From NCBI RefSeq assembly GCF_000455485.1, contig NZ_CBQR020000101.1, positions 87,661 through 151,660 on the forward strand: a stretch of DNA of 64,000 nucleotides, read 5' to 3'. Under the pieces are notes generated by a model. It did not search any database and had not been told where the DNA came from. It was given only the letters and a program-made list of their open reading frames with translations. This stretch comes from Gorillibacterium massiliense. Lineage in GTDB: Bacteria > Bacillota > Bacilli > Paenibacillales > NBRC-103111. This document shows, piece after piece, positions 1-8,538 of this stretch. The translations under genes and the position numbers were made by a program. Position 1 is the stretch's first letter, and every line of letters starts with the position of its first letter.

Positions 1-317
1 TATGGTTGAAATTGAAAATAATGTCCATGCACGTATCCGGGATAACTAAGCCATGCCCAGCGGGAGCCGGTGACGTTTTTCTTCCTTCATTCTCATATGG
101 CTCCGGCGAACCCCAGAAACAGACGATATATGGCTTCAGCGCATCGCAAGGCGAAATCTCGGAGTAAGCACGTGAGGACGAAAAGGGAGTCGCTATCAGC
201 GGCCGGTATAACGAATTCAATTGGAACATGGGTTCACCATCCCTCGTAAAAGCGGAGCGGAAAGACGACTTCATCTTCCGCTCCGTATGGATGCTCAACT
301 ATTTTCCCGCTTAACAA
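1..317. other. left-edge region with no confident gene
   Basis: Nothing here is a confident gene. An open frame enters from the left edge and ends with TAA at 47-49, so the tail of a gene outside the window is possible, but only 15 codons can be seen. A 39-codon basic frame at 130-249 has no ribosome binding site and resembles nothing I know. The right part holds the terminator of the exporter gene that follows on the minus strand. Confidence 0.4.
253..285 (-). terminator. terminator of the MMPL exporter gene
   Basis: CGGAGCGGAA at 253-262 pairs with TTCCGCTCCG at 276-285. Read on the minus strand the hairpin is followed by a short T-run (CTTTTA). It sits about 30 bases past the stop codon of the MMPL gene. 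Confidence 0.7.
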
Positions 318-3300
318 CTAGTCCTCCGGCGTCTCCATATGGCTGTTGGCCCCCCATTTGCCCATGAACGGCCACCAGTTGGCCGGTCCGAAGGTGCGCA
401 CCATGACCGGAATGAACAATGGCAACATAATCAGCGCGTAAAGGAATAGCCCGCACAACACGATAACCGAGATGATCATCAGCGACAGCACGCCCGAAGG
501 CATCATTGCCGCAAAAGTCCCGCCCAGAATGACGGCGGCGGACATGATGACGGAGCCCATGTTTTTCATCGCCGCCAGGATAGCTTCCCGTGCCGGTAGA
601 TGGCGGTACTCCTTGAAGCGGTCCATGAGGAAGATGCTATAGTCCACCCCGAGGGCCATCAGCATGACGAAGCCGAAGAAGGGAACGGCCCAAGTGAGCC
701 CCGAGTACCCGAGAATGCGGACAAAGATAACTTCCGTGATCGCCATCGAGGTGTAGTAGGTCAGCACCAACGACAAGATGAGATACAAAGGAATAATCAG
801 CGAGCGGAACAGCAGGATCAAAATGACAGCGATCCCTGCCAGCATCAAAATAACCGTCCGAGTATAGTCTCCGTGGGACATTTCCCGCAGGTCGCTGTTC
901 ATGCTGGTTACTCCGCCCACGGCATACTCGGACTTGGCAAGGGCTGTTCCTTTGAGCGCACGGTCAACCGCCTGCTCCAGATCCTTCGATTTATTCATTG
1001 CTTCCTTTCCATAAGGGTTATCGGAAAGGACAACGTCAATTTTGGTGATTTTGCGGTCTTTGGACATGTACACATCCAGCGCTTTCTGGAAGTCCGCGTT
1101 GGACAGCGCCTCTTCCGGCATATACCAACCGGCAAGCTGCTGGTTGGGAGCGCCCGACAGCTGATTCAGATAACCCTGAGCGGAGCGCAAACCGGTGGAA
1201 ATTTGTCCGATGCCGTCGACACTCTGGTCGAGGCCGCTGGTGAGTTGGCTCAGTTGATTGTCCAACTGGCTATACCCCTCAGCAAGCTGCTGCTGCCCGG
1301 ACACCAATTGGTCGAAGCCGGCAGTAAGCTCCGGCAGCTTCGCCACGATGGCGCCTTGACCGTCGGCGGCTTGGGCGACGCCAGTCTGCAGACGAGCGAT
1401 GCCGTCCGACAGGGATGCAAGCCCGCCCGCCAGCTTCTTCTGGCCGTCCGCTGCTTGAGCAAATCCGGTATTGGCGGTGCTAAGCCCTTTGTTGAGATCA
1501 GCCAATTGGCCGTTGATTTGCATAAGTCCAGCGCTTAGTTGCTGAGCGCCTGTCTGGAGTTGCGTTACCGCCGCCCGGGTTTGAGTATACACTGGATCAT
1601 CCAGCAGCTCCGGGTGGGTTTTCGCCAAGGTATCAAGCCCCTGACCGACTGAGGTCAGCCCTTGGCCCAAGCCTGCCGCTTTGTCCGCGATGCCGCCGTA
1701 GGCGGTCGCCAGCTGGCTCAAGCCCCCGCCCAGCTGCTGATAGCTCTGCAGCAGCTTGCTGGAGCCCGCGGCCAGCTGATCGGCGCTGGCCTTCGCCTGT
1801 TTGAGGCCGGCGGCCAGGTCGCCCGCTCCCGCGGAGCCGCTTTGCAGGCCGCTCTGGAGCTGCTTCAACCCGTCACCCAACTGGGTGACGCCAGTCTGCA
1901 GCTCCTTGGTGCCCGCCTGCAGCTTCTCCGCTCCCGCGGCGGCCTCCTTCAGCTTGGGCGCATTAGCGCTGAGGGACTTACTGGCATCGGTCAAGCCGCT
2001 GCCGATTTTGTCCAGTCCCTCGCTGCTCTTGCCCAAGCCGCTGCCGACGGTGCCCGCCTGGCCCGCCACCTGCAGATCCGCCAGCGGATCGCCGGTGGGC
2101 CGGGTGGCGCTGCGCACCATTTTCACCCCGTCCACTTTCGCCAACTCGCGGGAAACCTGCTCGATCAGGGCGAGGTTTTGCTGGGTCGCCAGGGGTTGAT
2201 CGCTCTTCAGCACCACTGTGGTGGGAAGAGTGTCCCCAGGCCCGAAGGCGTTGGCGATGATATCGAAGCCCTCGGCAGATTTATAACCCGATCCCAGCTC
2301 ATCCAAAGAGTTAAACGAAACCGTGCCTTTATAAGCAACGAGAAAAGGAACCGTAATAATTGCGATCAAAGCCAATGCCGCCAGCGGCCGCTTCAAAGAG
2401 AATCCGCCGACAGTACCCCAGAGACGGTTTTCCCTATGCTCCAGAGACCCTTTTGAAGGCCAAAACAGCTTCTTGCCCAAAACCGAGAGGAAAAACGGCA
2501 CCAACGTAGCCAACGCCAACAGCATGACGGCTACGCCTACCGCCACGCCTACTGCCGAACGGTAGAGGGAGAAGGTGGACAGTCCGATGGTGGAAAAGCC
2601 CACCAGCACTGCCGCTCCCGAAACCAGCACCGTCCGTCCCGCCGTGCGGTATGTAGTGAGCACCGCGTCTTCGCTTGTCGCACCGGCGGCTAGTTCCTCC
2701 TTAAACCGGCTGATCAATAGAATGCAGTAGTCCGTTCCGATTCCGAATAAGATCGCCACGATAAAGATCTGCGAGAAGTTGGATAACGGAAAATCAAACC
2801 AATCCACCAAATACGCAACCACCGACTGAGCCGTCAAATAGCTAAATCCAACGGCAATAAGCGGAATAAACGGTGCGACGACCGAACGGAACACAATGAT
2901 CAAAATAACTAAAATGAATATGACCGTAATGATCTCCGTCTTTTTCAGCCCATCCTGCGAGCTTTGAACGACGTCTTCCACGATCAGCCAGTTGCCCGTG
3001 AAATAATGCTCCACCTTGTTATCGTCCAACGCCTGGTACAGAGCGTCCCGGGCTTCCGCCTCGGTTCTCCCGTTCATCGTCACGTTCATCAAAACGAGAG
3101 CCGTCGTTTTATCAGCGGACAGCATTTGGCTGGCCAACTGTTCATTATCCTGATATGTCGTAATGGAGGTGATGCCTAGAGCCTGCTGATCGGCTTTCAG
3201 CTTGTCGATGCCCCGCTTTATCTCCTGATTGTCCGCATCGGTAAACGGCGTCTTGCTGTGAAAAGCAAGAACCGTGCTTACCCCGCCGCCGCTCTTCGTA

Positions 3301-3479
3301 TCTTTTCCCATCTCATCTAGCAATTTCGCAGCCCGGCTGAAGGAATAATTATCGGGTACGGTGATCTGGCCTTTTTCCCGCACCAGACTTTCCATACTGG
3401 GGGCTGTCGTGACTAGAATGGCCGCGATGGCAATCCAGAGCACCAGCAGGACCCATTTTAACTTCAATATGATTCTCAT
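318..3479 (-). CDS. MMPL/RND-family membrane exporter
   Basis: A 1053-residue inner-membrane transporter of the MMPL branch of the RND superfamily, which exports lipids or hydrophobic compounds using the proton gradient. It shows the duplicated layout: one N-terminal helix, an outer domain, a five-helix block around residues 180-345, a second outer domain, and a second helix block from about 880. The sterol-sensing-like helices contain GIGTDYCILLISRFKEE and GVDYSIFLMDRFKEY, whose GxDY motifs are typical of proton relay helices. The second outer domain (about 390-870) is exceptionally long and built of L-x(2)-G-type repeats like those of YhgE/Pip proteins. The start overlaps the MarR gene stop by four bases (ATGA), so the two are translationally coupled. 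The substrate cannot be told from sequence; drug or surface-lipid export are both possible. Confidence 0.9.
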   Translation of the reverse strand: MRIILKLKWVLLVLWIAIAAILVTTAPSMESLVREKGQITVPDNYSFSRAAKLLDEMGKDTKSGGGVSTVLAFHSKTPFTDADNQEIKRGIDKLKADQQALGITSITTYQDNEQLASQMLSADKTTALVLMNVTMNGRTEAEARDALYQALDDNKVEHYFTGNWLIVEDVVQSSQDGLKKTEIITVIFILVILIIVFRSVVAPFIPLIAVGFSYLTAQSVVAYLVDWFDFPLSNFSQIFIVAILFGIGTDYCILLISRFKEELAAGATSEDAVLTTYRTAGRTVLVSGAAVLVGFSTIGLSTFSLYRSAVGVAVGVAVMLLALATLVPFFLSVLGKKLFWPSKGSLEHRENRLWGTVGGFSLKRPLAALALIAIITVPFLVAYKGTVSFNSLDELGSGYKSAEGFDIIANAFGPGDTLPTTVVLKSDQPLATQQNLALIEQVSRELAKVDGVKMVRSATRPTGDPLADLQVAGQAGTVGSGLGKSSEGLDKIGSGLTDASKSLSANAPKLKEAAAGAEKLQAGTKELQTGVTQLGDGLKQLQSGLQSGSAGAGDLAAGLKQAKASADQLAAGSSKLLQSYQQLGGGLSQLATAYGGIADKAAGLGQGLTSVGQGLDTLAKTHPELLDDPVYTQTRAAVTQLQTGAQQLSAGLMQINGQLADLNKGLSTANTGFAQAADGQKKLAGGLASLSDGIARLQTGVAQAADGQGAIVAKLPELTAGFDQLVSGQQQLAEGYSQLDNQLSQLTSGLDQSVDGIGQISTGLRSAQGYLNQLSGAPNQQLAGWYMPEEALSNADFQKALDVYMSKDRKITKIDVVLSDNPYGKEAMNKSKDLEQAVDRALKGTALAKSEYAVGGVTSMNSDLREMSHGDYTRTVILMLAGIAVILILLFRSLIIPLYLILSLVLTYYTSMAITEVIFVRILGYSGLTWAVPFFGFVMLMALGVDYSIFLMDRFKEYRHLPAREAILAAMKNMGSVIMSAAVILGGTFAAMMPSGVLSLMIISVIVLCGLFLYALIMLPLFIPVMVRTFGPANWWPFMGKWGANSHMETPED

Positions 3480-3988
3480 TTCTCTCTACCGCTCCCCTCA
3501 TCCGGTTGCGCCAGCAGCTTTGCCAGCCTTTCGTAGGTGACCATAAACTGCTCCCCCTCGTCCTCCGTAAAATGACCCATATGCCGGCTCAATGCTTGGA
3601 TCAGATTAGCCTCCACTTGCATAGACAGATCGACGCCCTCCTGGGTAAGGCGCAGATAGGAAACCCGCCGGTCCCGGTCGTCCGGTTCCCGCTCGACCAG
3701 GCCTTTCTCGGCCAGCCGGGTGATGATCGCCGTAACCGAGCTTTTGCCGACACCAAAGCTGTCCGCCAATTCGGAGGAAGTTACCCGCTCTTGATCGCGT
3801 AAATAGCGAATGGTAAGAAACTGATCGCTAGTCAACTCCCCTGGCACGACATTGCGCAGCATCGGACTCAACACACGATGAATCGTAAAGGTCGCTGCAA
3901 AAAACCGCTGGATGATCCCAGCAAGCATAAGCCGCGCTCCGTCTTCGTCCTGACACGACTTATTCGTCTTGATCTGGTCATCTTCCAT
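3476..3988 (-). CDS. MarR-family transcriptional regulator
   Basis: A 170-residue winged-helix repressor of the MarR family. The recognition region is seen in TSSELADSFGVGKSSVTAIITRLAEKGLVEREPDDRDRRVSYLRLT-type sequence (residues about 70-115), including the D-x-R-D-R-R wing. The start has the ribosome site AGGAGGGATAGG just upstream. It is the first gene of a two-gene operon with the MMPL exporter, the usual arrangement for a ligand-released repressor controlling its own efflux pump. A 35-bp dyad lies over its promoter. The ligand is unknown. Confidence 0.93.
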   Translation of the reverse strand: MEDDQIKTNKSCQDEDGARLMLAGIIQRFFAATFTIHRVLSPMLRNVVPGELTSDQFLTIRYLRDQERVTSSELADSFGVGKSSVTAIITRLAEKGLVEREPDDRDRRVSYLRLTQEGVDLSMQVEANLIQALSRHMGHFTEDEGEQFMVTYERLAKLLAQPDEGSGREK

Positions 3989-4037
3989 CCTATCCCTCCT
4001 GACTCCAAACTCCCGTTATCTCTCCAGAAAAATAAAT

Positions 4038-4072
4038 TAGTTCGATAGTGAAACAGTTCAACAATAGAACTA
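4038..4072 (-). promoter_or_regulatory. MarR-type operator dyad
   Basis: A 35-bp imperfect dyad centred on 4055: the arm 4038-4054 and the arm 4056-4072 match at 13 of 17 positions as inverted repeats (outer part TAGTTC...GAACTA). It overlaps the -10 box of the marR promoter, where a MarR dimer would block transcription. Autorepression is inferred. Confidence 0.65.
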
Positions 4073-4098
4073 TATCAGAAGATGAGTTCGCGAGTCAA
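4069..4098 (-). promoter_or_regulatory. promoter of marR-MMPL operon
   Basis: On the minus strand TTGACT (4098-4093) and TATAGT (4074-4069) are separated by 18 bases, a good sigma-A promoter. The -10 box lies inside the operator dyad. Confidence 0.65.
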
Positions 4099-4145
4099 TT
4101 ATTGGAAGCGGTTTCGCTAAAATATTGCAGCGGTCCTGCTCAACG

Positions 4146-4182
4146 AAAAACCTCCACTTGCCTATAAAGGCAAAATGGAGGC
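4146..4182 (-). terminator. terminator of sugar permease operon
   Basis: CCTCCA (4151-4156) pairs with TGGAGG (4176-4181) with an inner TTGCCT/AGGCAA stem. On the minus strand it is followed by five T residues. It lies just past the stop of the permease gene. Confidence 0.8.
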
Positions 4183-4208
4183 TAACTCAGGCCCGCCGAC
4201 AAGCAGGA

Positions 4209-5042
4209 TCAACCTTTTACGGCACCTGCCACGACACCTTTTACGATATATTTTTGCAGGAAGATAAAGACGATGATGGAGGGAAGCACCGCCATCACCA
4301 TGGCAGTCATGGCGTACTGCCAATCCGATGTGTACTGGCCAACAAATGTATAGGCCGCCAGTGTCAAGGTCTTGGTCTCCTGCGAACCGTTGACCATGAG
4401 AAGGGGCAGCAGGAAGTCATTCCAGATCCACATGACGTCGATTATGACGATAGTAGCCGTGACCGTCCGAAGCAGCGGAAAAATGATGCTGAAGAACAGC
4501 CGCAAGCTGGAGGCCCCGTCTATCGTGGCGCTTTCGTCGATTTCCCGCGGGATGCCTTTGACAAATCCATGATAGATGAAGAGCGCCAGCGGAGCGCCGA
4601 AGCCCCAATATTGAATCCCAAGCCCCCACGCGCTTCCGGTCAGGTGCAGCATGCGCGCCAGTTTCAATACGGAAAGCATGATGGATTGAAAGGGAACCAA
4701 CATCGGCATGATGCAGAGAAAGTACACGATCCCGCTCAGCTTCGATCTTGTTCTGGCCAGCCTGTACGCGCCAAGGGAGGATACCAGGACAATGCCCGCC
4801 AGCCCCAGAAGCGTGATAATCGCATTATTGAGGAACAACCGCGGATAGTTGATGTATTTCCAGACATACCGGTAATTCTCCAGAGAAAGCGACTTGGGCA
4901 GCGCGATGACATCCGTCATCACTTCGGAAAAGCTTTTAAAAGAGTTGAACAGAGCGAGAAACAACGGATAAAGAAACAGCAAAGCGAACAGGATCATGAC
5001 AACTTCAAACACGACCATCCCTGTCTTCTTTCTGGCTGTCAT
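4209..5042 (-). CDS. carbohydrate ABC transporter permease, MalG type
   Basis: A 277-residue inner-membrane permease of the CUT1 sugar importer family, with six predicted helices. The EAA loop that docks with the ATPase is seen as IDESATIDGASSLRLFFSIIFPLL around residues 165-190. The protein ends in GAVKG, the common C-terminus of MalG-like subunits. The start overlaps the stop of the partner permease by four bases, so the pair is translated together. No ATPase gene is nearby; such importers commonly use a shared MsmX-type ATPase encoded elsewhere. Neighbouring genes suggest a galactoside substrate. Confidence 0.92.
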   Translation of the reverse strand: MTARKKTGMVVFEVVMILFALLFLYPLFLALFNSFKSFSEVMTDVIALPKSLSLENYRYVWKYINYPRLFLNNAIITLLGLAGIVLVSSLGAYRLARTRSKLSGIVYFLCIMPMLVPFQSIMLSVLKLARMLHLTGSAWGLGIQYWGFGAPLALFIYHGFVKGIPREIDESATIDGASSLRLFFSIIFPLLRTVTATIVIIDVMWIWNDFLLPLLMVNGSQETKTLTLAAYTFVGQYTSDWQYAMTAMVMAVLPSIIVFIFLQKYIVKGVVAGAVKG

Positions 5043-5926
5043 CCTTCCACCTCCCTGCTCTTGAAGAACGTAAGCTGGATAATCGTAATGATCAGCACGG
5101 CGACGAACAGAATGAGCGCCTTCGCCGTCCCGTATCCGTACATATTGTTCTGGAAGGTATCCCGGTAAATATCATAGGCGACGCTGAAGGTGGTCCCCCC
5201 CGGGCCTCCGGCTGTCAGGGATACGATGACGTCAAAAATCTTGATGGAGTTAGTCAATGACATAAAAACGGAAATCGTAATGGAAGGAGCGAGCAAGGGA
5301 AGGGTGATGCTGAAAAACCGTTTGATCGGTCCTGCCCCATCCACCGTAGCCGCCTCTTTCAAATCATAGGGAATCGACTGCAGTCCGGCGATATAGATCA
5401 CCAGGTAAAAGCCGACGGACTGCCAGATCGAAACGCCAAGTACCGAATAGAAAGCCAAATTCGCTTCACCCAGCCAACTCAGCTTGAAGATGCCCCATCC
5501 CGTACTTGCCCCCAAAGACTCGAACCCCTGCATGAAGATGAATTTCCAAATAAAGCCGACGATGACCAAACTTAAAATATACGGGATAAAAAACGCGGCT
5601 CGCAGCAGCGGCGCCGTCTTCAGCCTCAAATCCAGAATGACCGCCAGCAAAATAGCCAACACGTTGATCAGCACGATGTACAGCACCGCATATTTGAATG
5701 TGAACCAGGATGCGCTGCTGAAATTGGCGTCACCCGAAAGGATTTGCCGAAAGTTATCCAAGCCGACGAATTTGGGATGCTTGGATATCCCGTTCCACTC
5801 CGTGAGGGAATACCGGAACGTCATGCCGAGAGGAATATAAAAGGCAAAGACGACACAGATCAGGACAGGCAAGGTGAAAATGCCAAACTCAAGCTTCTCG
5901 GTCCATTTTCTCCCCAGTTTCATCAT
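5039..5926 (-). CDS. carbohydrate ABC transporter permease, MalF type
   Basis: A 295-residue CUT1 permease partner. I chose the ATG at 5926 (MMKLGRKW) because GAAGAGGTG lies four bases upstream; a frame extension 15 codons longer has no ribosome site and gives a poor N-terminus. Six helices and the EAA loop PYDLKEAATVDGAGPIKRFFSITLP are visible in the C-terminal half. It is first in a two-gene operon and divergent from the binding-protein gene at 6225. Together they would import an oligosaccharide. Confidence 0.92.
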   Translation of the reverse strand: MMKLGRKWTEKLEFGIFTLPVLICVVFAFYIPLGMTFRYSLTEWNGISKHPKFVGLDNFRQILSGDANFSSASWFTFKYAVLYIVLINVLAILLAVILDLRLKTAPLLRAAFFIPYILSLVIVGFIWKFIFMQGFESLGASTGWGIFKLSWLGEANLAFYSVLGVSIWQSVGFYLVIYIAGLQSIPYDLKEAATVDGAGPIKRFFSITLPLLAPSITISVFMSLTNSIKIFDVIVSLTAGGPGGTTFSVAYDIYRDTFQNNMYGYGTAKALILFVAVLIITIIQLTFFKSREVEG

Positions 5927-6041
5927 CCAGCACCTCTTCCCGAAACGATTTCCAAAATGAGGCCCTGACACGGCGAGATGAAGAAGGTTGTGCCAAATTC
6001 ACCGGCAGGCTGGTCAATTATGCTTATCCTGCTCTTTATGT

Positions 6042-6056
6042 CCAGAATTATTCTGG
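6042..6056. promoter_or_regulatory. 15-bp palindrome between divergent importer genes
   Basis: CCAGAATTATTCTGG is a perfect palindrome with one central base. It lies in the 298-bp gap between the permease operon (minus) and the binding-protein gene (plus), so one regulator bound here could control both. The AraC-type regulator at 7570 is a candidate but that link is inferred. Confidence 0.45.
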
Positions 6057-6224
6057 CGGTCGCTTCGCTTCGTTGCATGAAAATATTTTTTTAAGCAGCG
6101 AGTATTATGAAACTTTTCAAGCAAAAATATGGCTCAAGGAAACCAACCTGCCTTTTGCGACCATTTTTTCAACAATAGAATGGCCTTGGCTTCAAAAAAA
6201 CCACGTACAGATGGGGGCATTCCA

Positions 6225-7505
6225 ATGATCAAAAAAGCAGTATCCCTTTTCTTGGTTGCCGTGCTGACAACCAGTTTACTGGCAAGCTGCTCCAGCAAAA
6301 AGAAGGAAGCAACGCCGGAGGGAACAAGCGATACATCGAAACCAGCCACGATCAAAATGTTTACGGCTTCCCCGGAATACACCAATGCCTTTAACGCTTA
6401 TATCGCCGAATACAAAAAGGTCAAACCGAACATCACGATTCAATTGGAAATCATGCAAGCTGACTATAACACGGTCCTCAAATCCAGAATCGCTTCGGGC
6501 AGTACCCCCGACGTGTTTCAAACGACAGCCGGCGGTGATATCGATACCTACGCCGACTATAGCGCCGATTTGACCAACGAACCATTGGCCGCTGCCATGA
6601 CCGATGCCGTTCGCAGCAACATGACCTCCTCGGGCGGAAAAGTCTTGGGTCTTCCGGTCAAAGGAAATCTGTTCACCTTAATCTACAATAAGACCCTTTT
6701 TGAGCAAGCCGGCATTACCAAAGCTCCCAAGACGACGGCCGAACTGAACGACGCCATCACGAAGCTGGAAGCCAAAGGGACCAAGCCCTTCGCCAACGCC
6801 TATAAGGAGTGGTGGGTGTACAAGCACATCTTCCAGCATTTCGTCGATGCCGCTTCCGATAATCCGAAGCAGTTGGTGAGCGACTTTATCGCCGGCAAAA
6901 CAACCTTTGCCGACCATCCGGTGTTGGCTAACAACTTCTTCGCCTTCATTGATACCACCGTCAAACACGGCATGGATAAGCCGCTGGAACGGGATAGCAA
7001 CGCGGAAGTCAGCGACTTCGCAACCGGCAAAGCCGCGATGATGACAGGCAAGGGCGCCTGGGACGAAGAAGCGATCATGAAGATCAACTCGAACATGAAA
7101 CTGGGCATCATGGGCTATCCGGTCAGCGACGACGCCAGCCAGTCGAAAATCATCACCGGCGCGGATCAAGCTCTGCGCATCAACAAGGATTCCAAGGTGC
7201 TTAAAGAAACCGTCGAGTTCTTCAACTGGCTATACACCTCCGATTATGGCAAAAACTGGTTTTCCACCGTTGCAAAGGTTATCCCTCCTGTCAAGGACGC
7301 TCCTTTGCCTGATCTGCAAATGCCGAAGGAAATGGAGGAAATCCTCAAGACCGAGAAGTCCGGCGACCTGTCCGTCAACTATTCGCTCGATACCTTCCAT
7401 CAAAAATTCGGCGAAATCATGCAGAGCTACATCGGGGGCAAATCGAAGGATGCGGTCATTAAGGAAATTGAAACAGCTTGGAAGCAGTTGGGCGGTGCTC
7501 GGTAA
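6225..7505 (+). CDS. sugar-binding lipoprotein of ABC importer
   Basis: A 426-residue extracellular solute-binding protein of the CUT1 family. The ATG at 6225 follows a GGGGG ribosome site; a frame opening 96 bases earlier has none. The signal peptide ends in the lipobox LLAS-C with Cys22 as lipid anchor. The mature part shows the usual two-lobe sugar-binding features, for example SGSTPDVFQTTAGGD near residue 92 and GKAAMMTGKGAW near residue 270. It is divergent from its two permeases and is followed by a terminator, an AraC regulator and a GH42 beta-galactosidase, which suggests capture of galactosides or galacto-oligosaccharides. Confidence 0.93.
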   Translation: MIKKAVSLFLVAVLTTSLLASCSSKKKEATPEGTSDTSKPATIKMFTASPEYTNAFNAYIAEYKKVKPNITIQLEIMQADYNTVLKSRIASGSTPDVFQTTAGGDIDTYADYSADLTNEPLAAAMTDAVRSNMTSSGGKVLGLPVKGNLFTLIYNKTLFEQAGITKAPKTTAELNDAITKLEAKGTKPFANAYKEWWVYKHIFQHFVDAASDNPKQLVSDFIAGKTTFADHPVLANNFFAFIDTTVKHGMDKPLERDSNAEVSDFATGKAAMMTGKGAWDEEAIMKINSNMKLGIMGYPVSDDASQSKIITGADQALRINKDSKVLKETVEFFNWLYTSDYGKNWFSTVAKVIPPVKDAPLPDLQMPKEMEEILKTEKSGDLSVNYSLDTFHQKFGEIMQSYIGGKSKDAVIKEIETAWKQLGGAR

Positions 7506-7516
7506 GTGTTCAAACA

Positions 7517-7560
7517 AATGCCCTTTCGTCTCCCGCCAGGAGTCGAAAGGGCATTATTTT
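7517..7560 (+). terminator. terminator of binding-protein gene
   Basis: A perfect 12-bp stem (AATGCCCTTTCG at 7517-7528 with its complement at 7544-7555) is followed by ATTTT. It lies between convergent genes. Confidence 0.85.
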
Positions 7561-7569
7561 GGGAAGAAC

Positions 7570-8397
7570 TCAGTGGTACTTCCGGAAGGTTTCCGGCGTA
7601 ATGCCCGCATGTTTACGGAAGCTGGCGACAAAATGGCTCGTATCGCGAAACCCGACTCGGTCAGAAACTGTCTTAACGGTCAGTTCCGGCCGGTTCAGAA
7701 GCAGCCCCTTGGCCTTGCGGATTCGGAGCAGGACCAGATAAGCATAGGGAGACAACCCGAAGGCTTCGCGGAACAACGTGTTCATGTGCCGGGGCGTCAC
7801 TCCAATCCGCTGCGCCATATCGTTCACGCCGATAGACGGGTCGGCAAAATGCTCCTCTAGCCATTGCAGAAGCGGCTCCAGCCCCTCCATGATGCGGGAT
7901 GGAGACAGACGGTTGTTGGGCTGGCCGTGCTTTTTCAACTCCGTGACGAAGCGGTACACCTCCATCGACCCATCAAGGGCGGAGAAGCGGCTGTTTTCTT
8001 CGACATTGTGCAAGATTCCCTCCACCAGCTCCTGAAGCGGCGAATCCTTGTTCCACCTATAAAAAGCGGACGTGCCGCCAAGCCCGATAAGCCGGAGGAT
8101 TTCCTCCACCAGCGCGCCGCCAAAGGTTATATACACGGTAGACCATACCGCGCCTGTCGCCTCATAGCGATGGGGGTCACCGGGAGAAAGCAGCGCACCC
8201 GTTGACGGTGGGAGCAGATAAACATGATCACCAAGCCGCAGTTCCCCTACCCCTTCGTTCGTTTGAATCCAATGATAATAGGGATAGCCGGCATCTTCCC
8301 GGACGACAGGCTCCTGCTCCGGGTTATAGCCGATAGTTTCAATAAAAAGCGGATAGGCCTGACCGGATATTGGGGCCATAACGCGGCGGATCATCAT
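7570..8397 (-). CDS. AraC-family transcriptional regulator
   Basis: A 275-residue regulator with an N-terminal cupin-like sugar-sensing half and a C-terminal AraC DNA-binding half (about residues 175-275). Both helix-turn-helix segments are seen: GVNDMAQRIGVTPRHMNTLF and TVKTVSDRVGFRDTSHFVASFRK. The start follows GGAAGTG. It is divergent from the GH42 gene and convergent with the binding-protein gene, so it is the obvious local regulator of the galactoside genes. The effector sugar is unknown. Confidence 0.93.
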   Translation of the reverse strand: MMIRRVMAPISGQAYPLFIETIGYNPEQEPVVREDAGYPYYHWIQTNEGVGELRLGDHVYLLPPSTGALLSPGDPHRYEATGAVWSTVYITFGGALVEEILRLIGLGGTSAFYRWNKDSPLQELVEGILHNVEENSRFSALDGSMEVYRFVTELKKHGQPNNRLSPSRIMEGLEPLLQWLEEHFADPSIGVNDMAQRIGVTPRHMNTLFREAFGLSPYAYLVLLRIRKAKGLLLNRPELTVKTVSDRVGFRDTSHFVASFRKHAGITPETFRKYH

Positions 8398-8416
8398 TGC
8401 TTTTCACTTCCGTTTT

Positions 8417-8449
8417 TTTATATATGGCTTCGGTAATATTATATATAAA
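8417..8449. promoter_or_regulatory. AT-rich dyad between AraC and GH42 genes
   Basis: TTTATATAT and ATATATAAA arms face each other across about 14 bases in the 141-bp divergent promoter region. It could be an operator for the adjacent AraC protein or just overlapping AT-rich -10 boxes. Confidence 0.3.
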
Positions 8450-8538
8450 AGGAATGAGCGATCAAATAAAATAGAGCTAAACTTACATGTCTCCGTTCGC
8501 AACCTATCGGAACCGGGACGAAGAAGGAGCGAAGCACA

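Noticed and set aside
130-249. A 39-codon basic small frame
   Set aside because: No ribosome binding site or known relative; likely chance, although a leader or small protein cannot be excluded.
1662-2456. Long plus-strand frames opposite the MMPL repeat domain
   Set aside because: They mirror the Leu/Gly/Gln repeats of the MMPL gene and have low-complexity products without starts.
4209-7505. Missing ATPase gene as a sign of a broken importer
   Set aside because: CUT1 importers in this group normally share an ATPase of the MsmX type encoded elsewhere, so the absence is normal in all three importer loci here.
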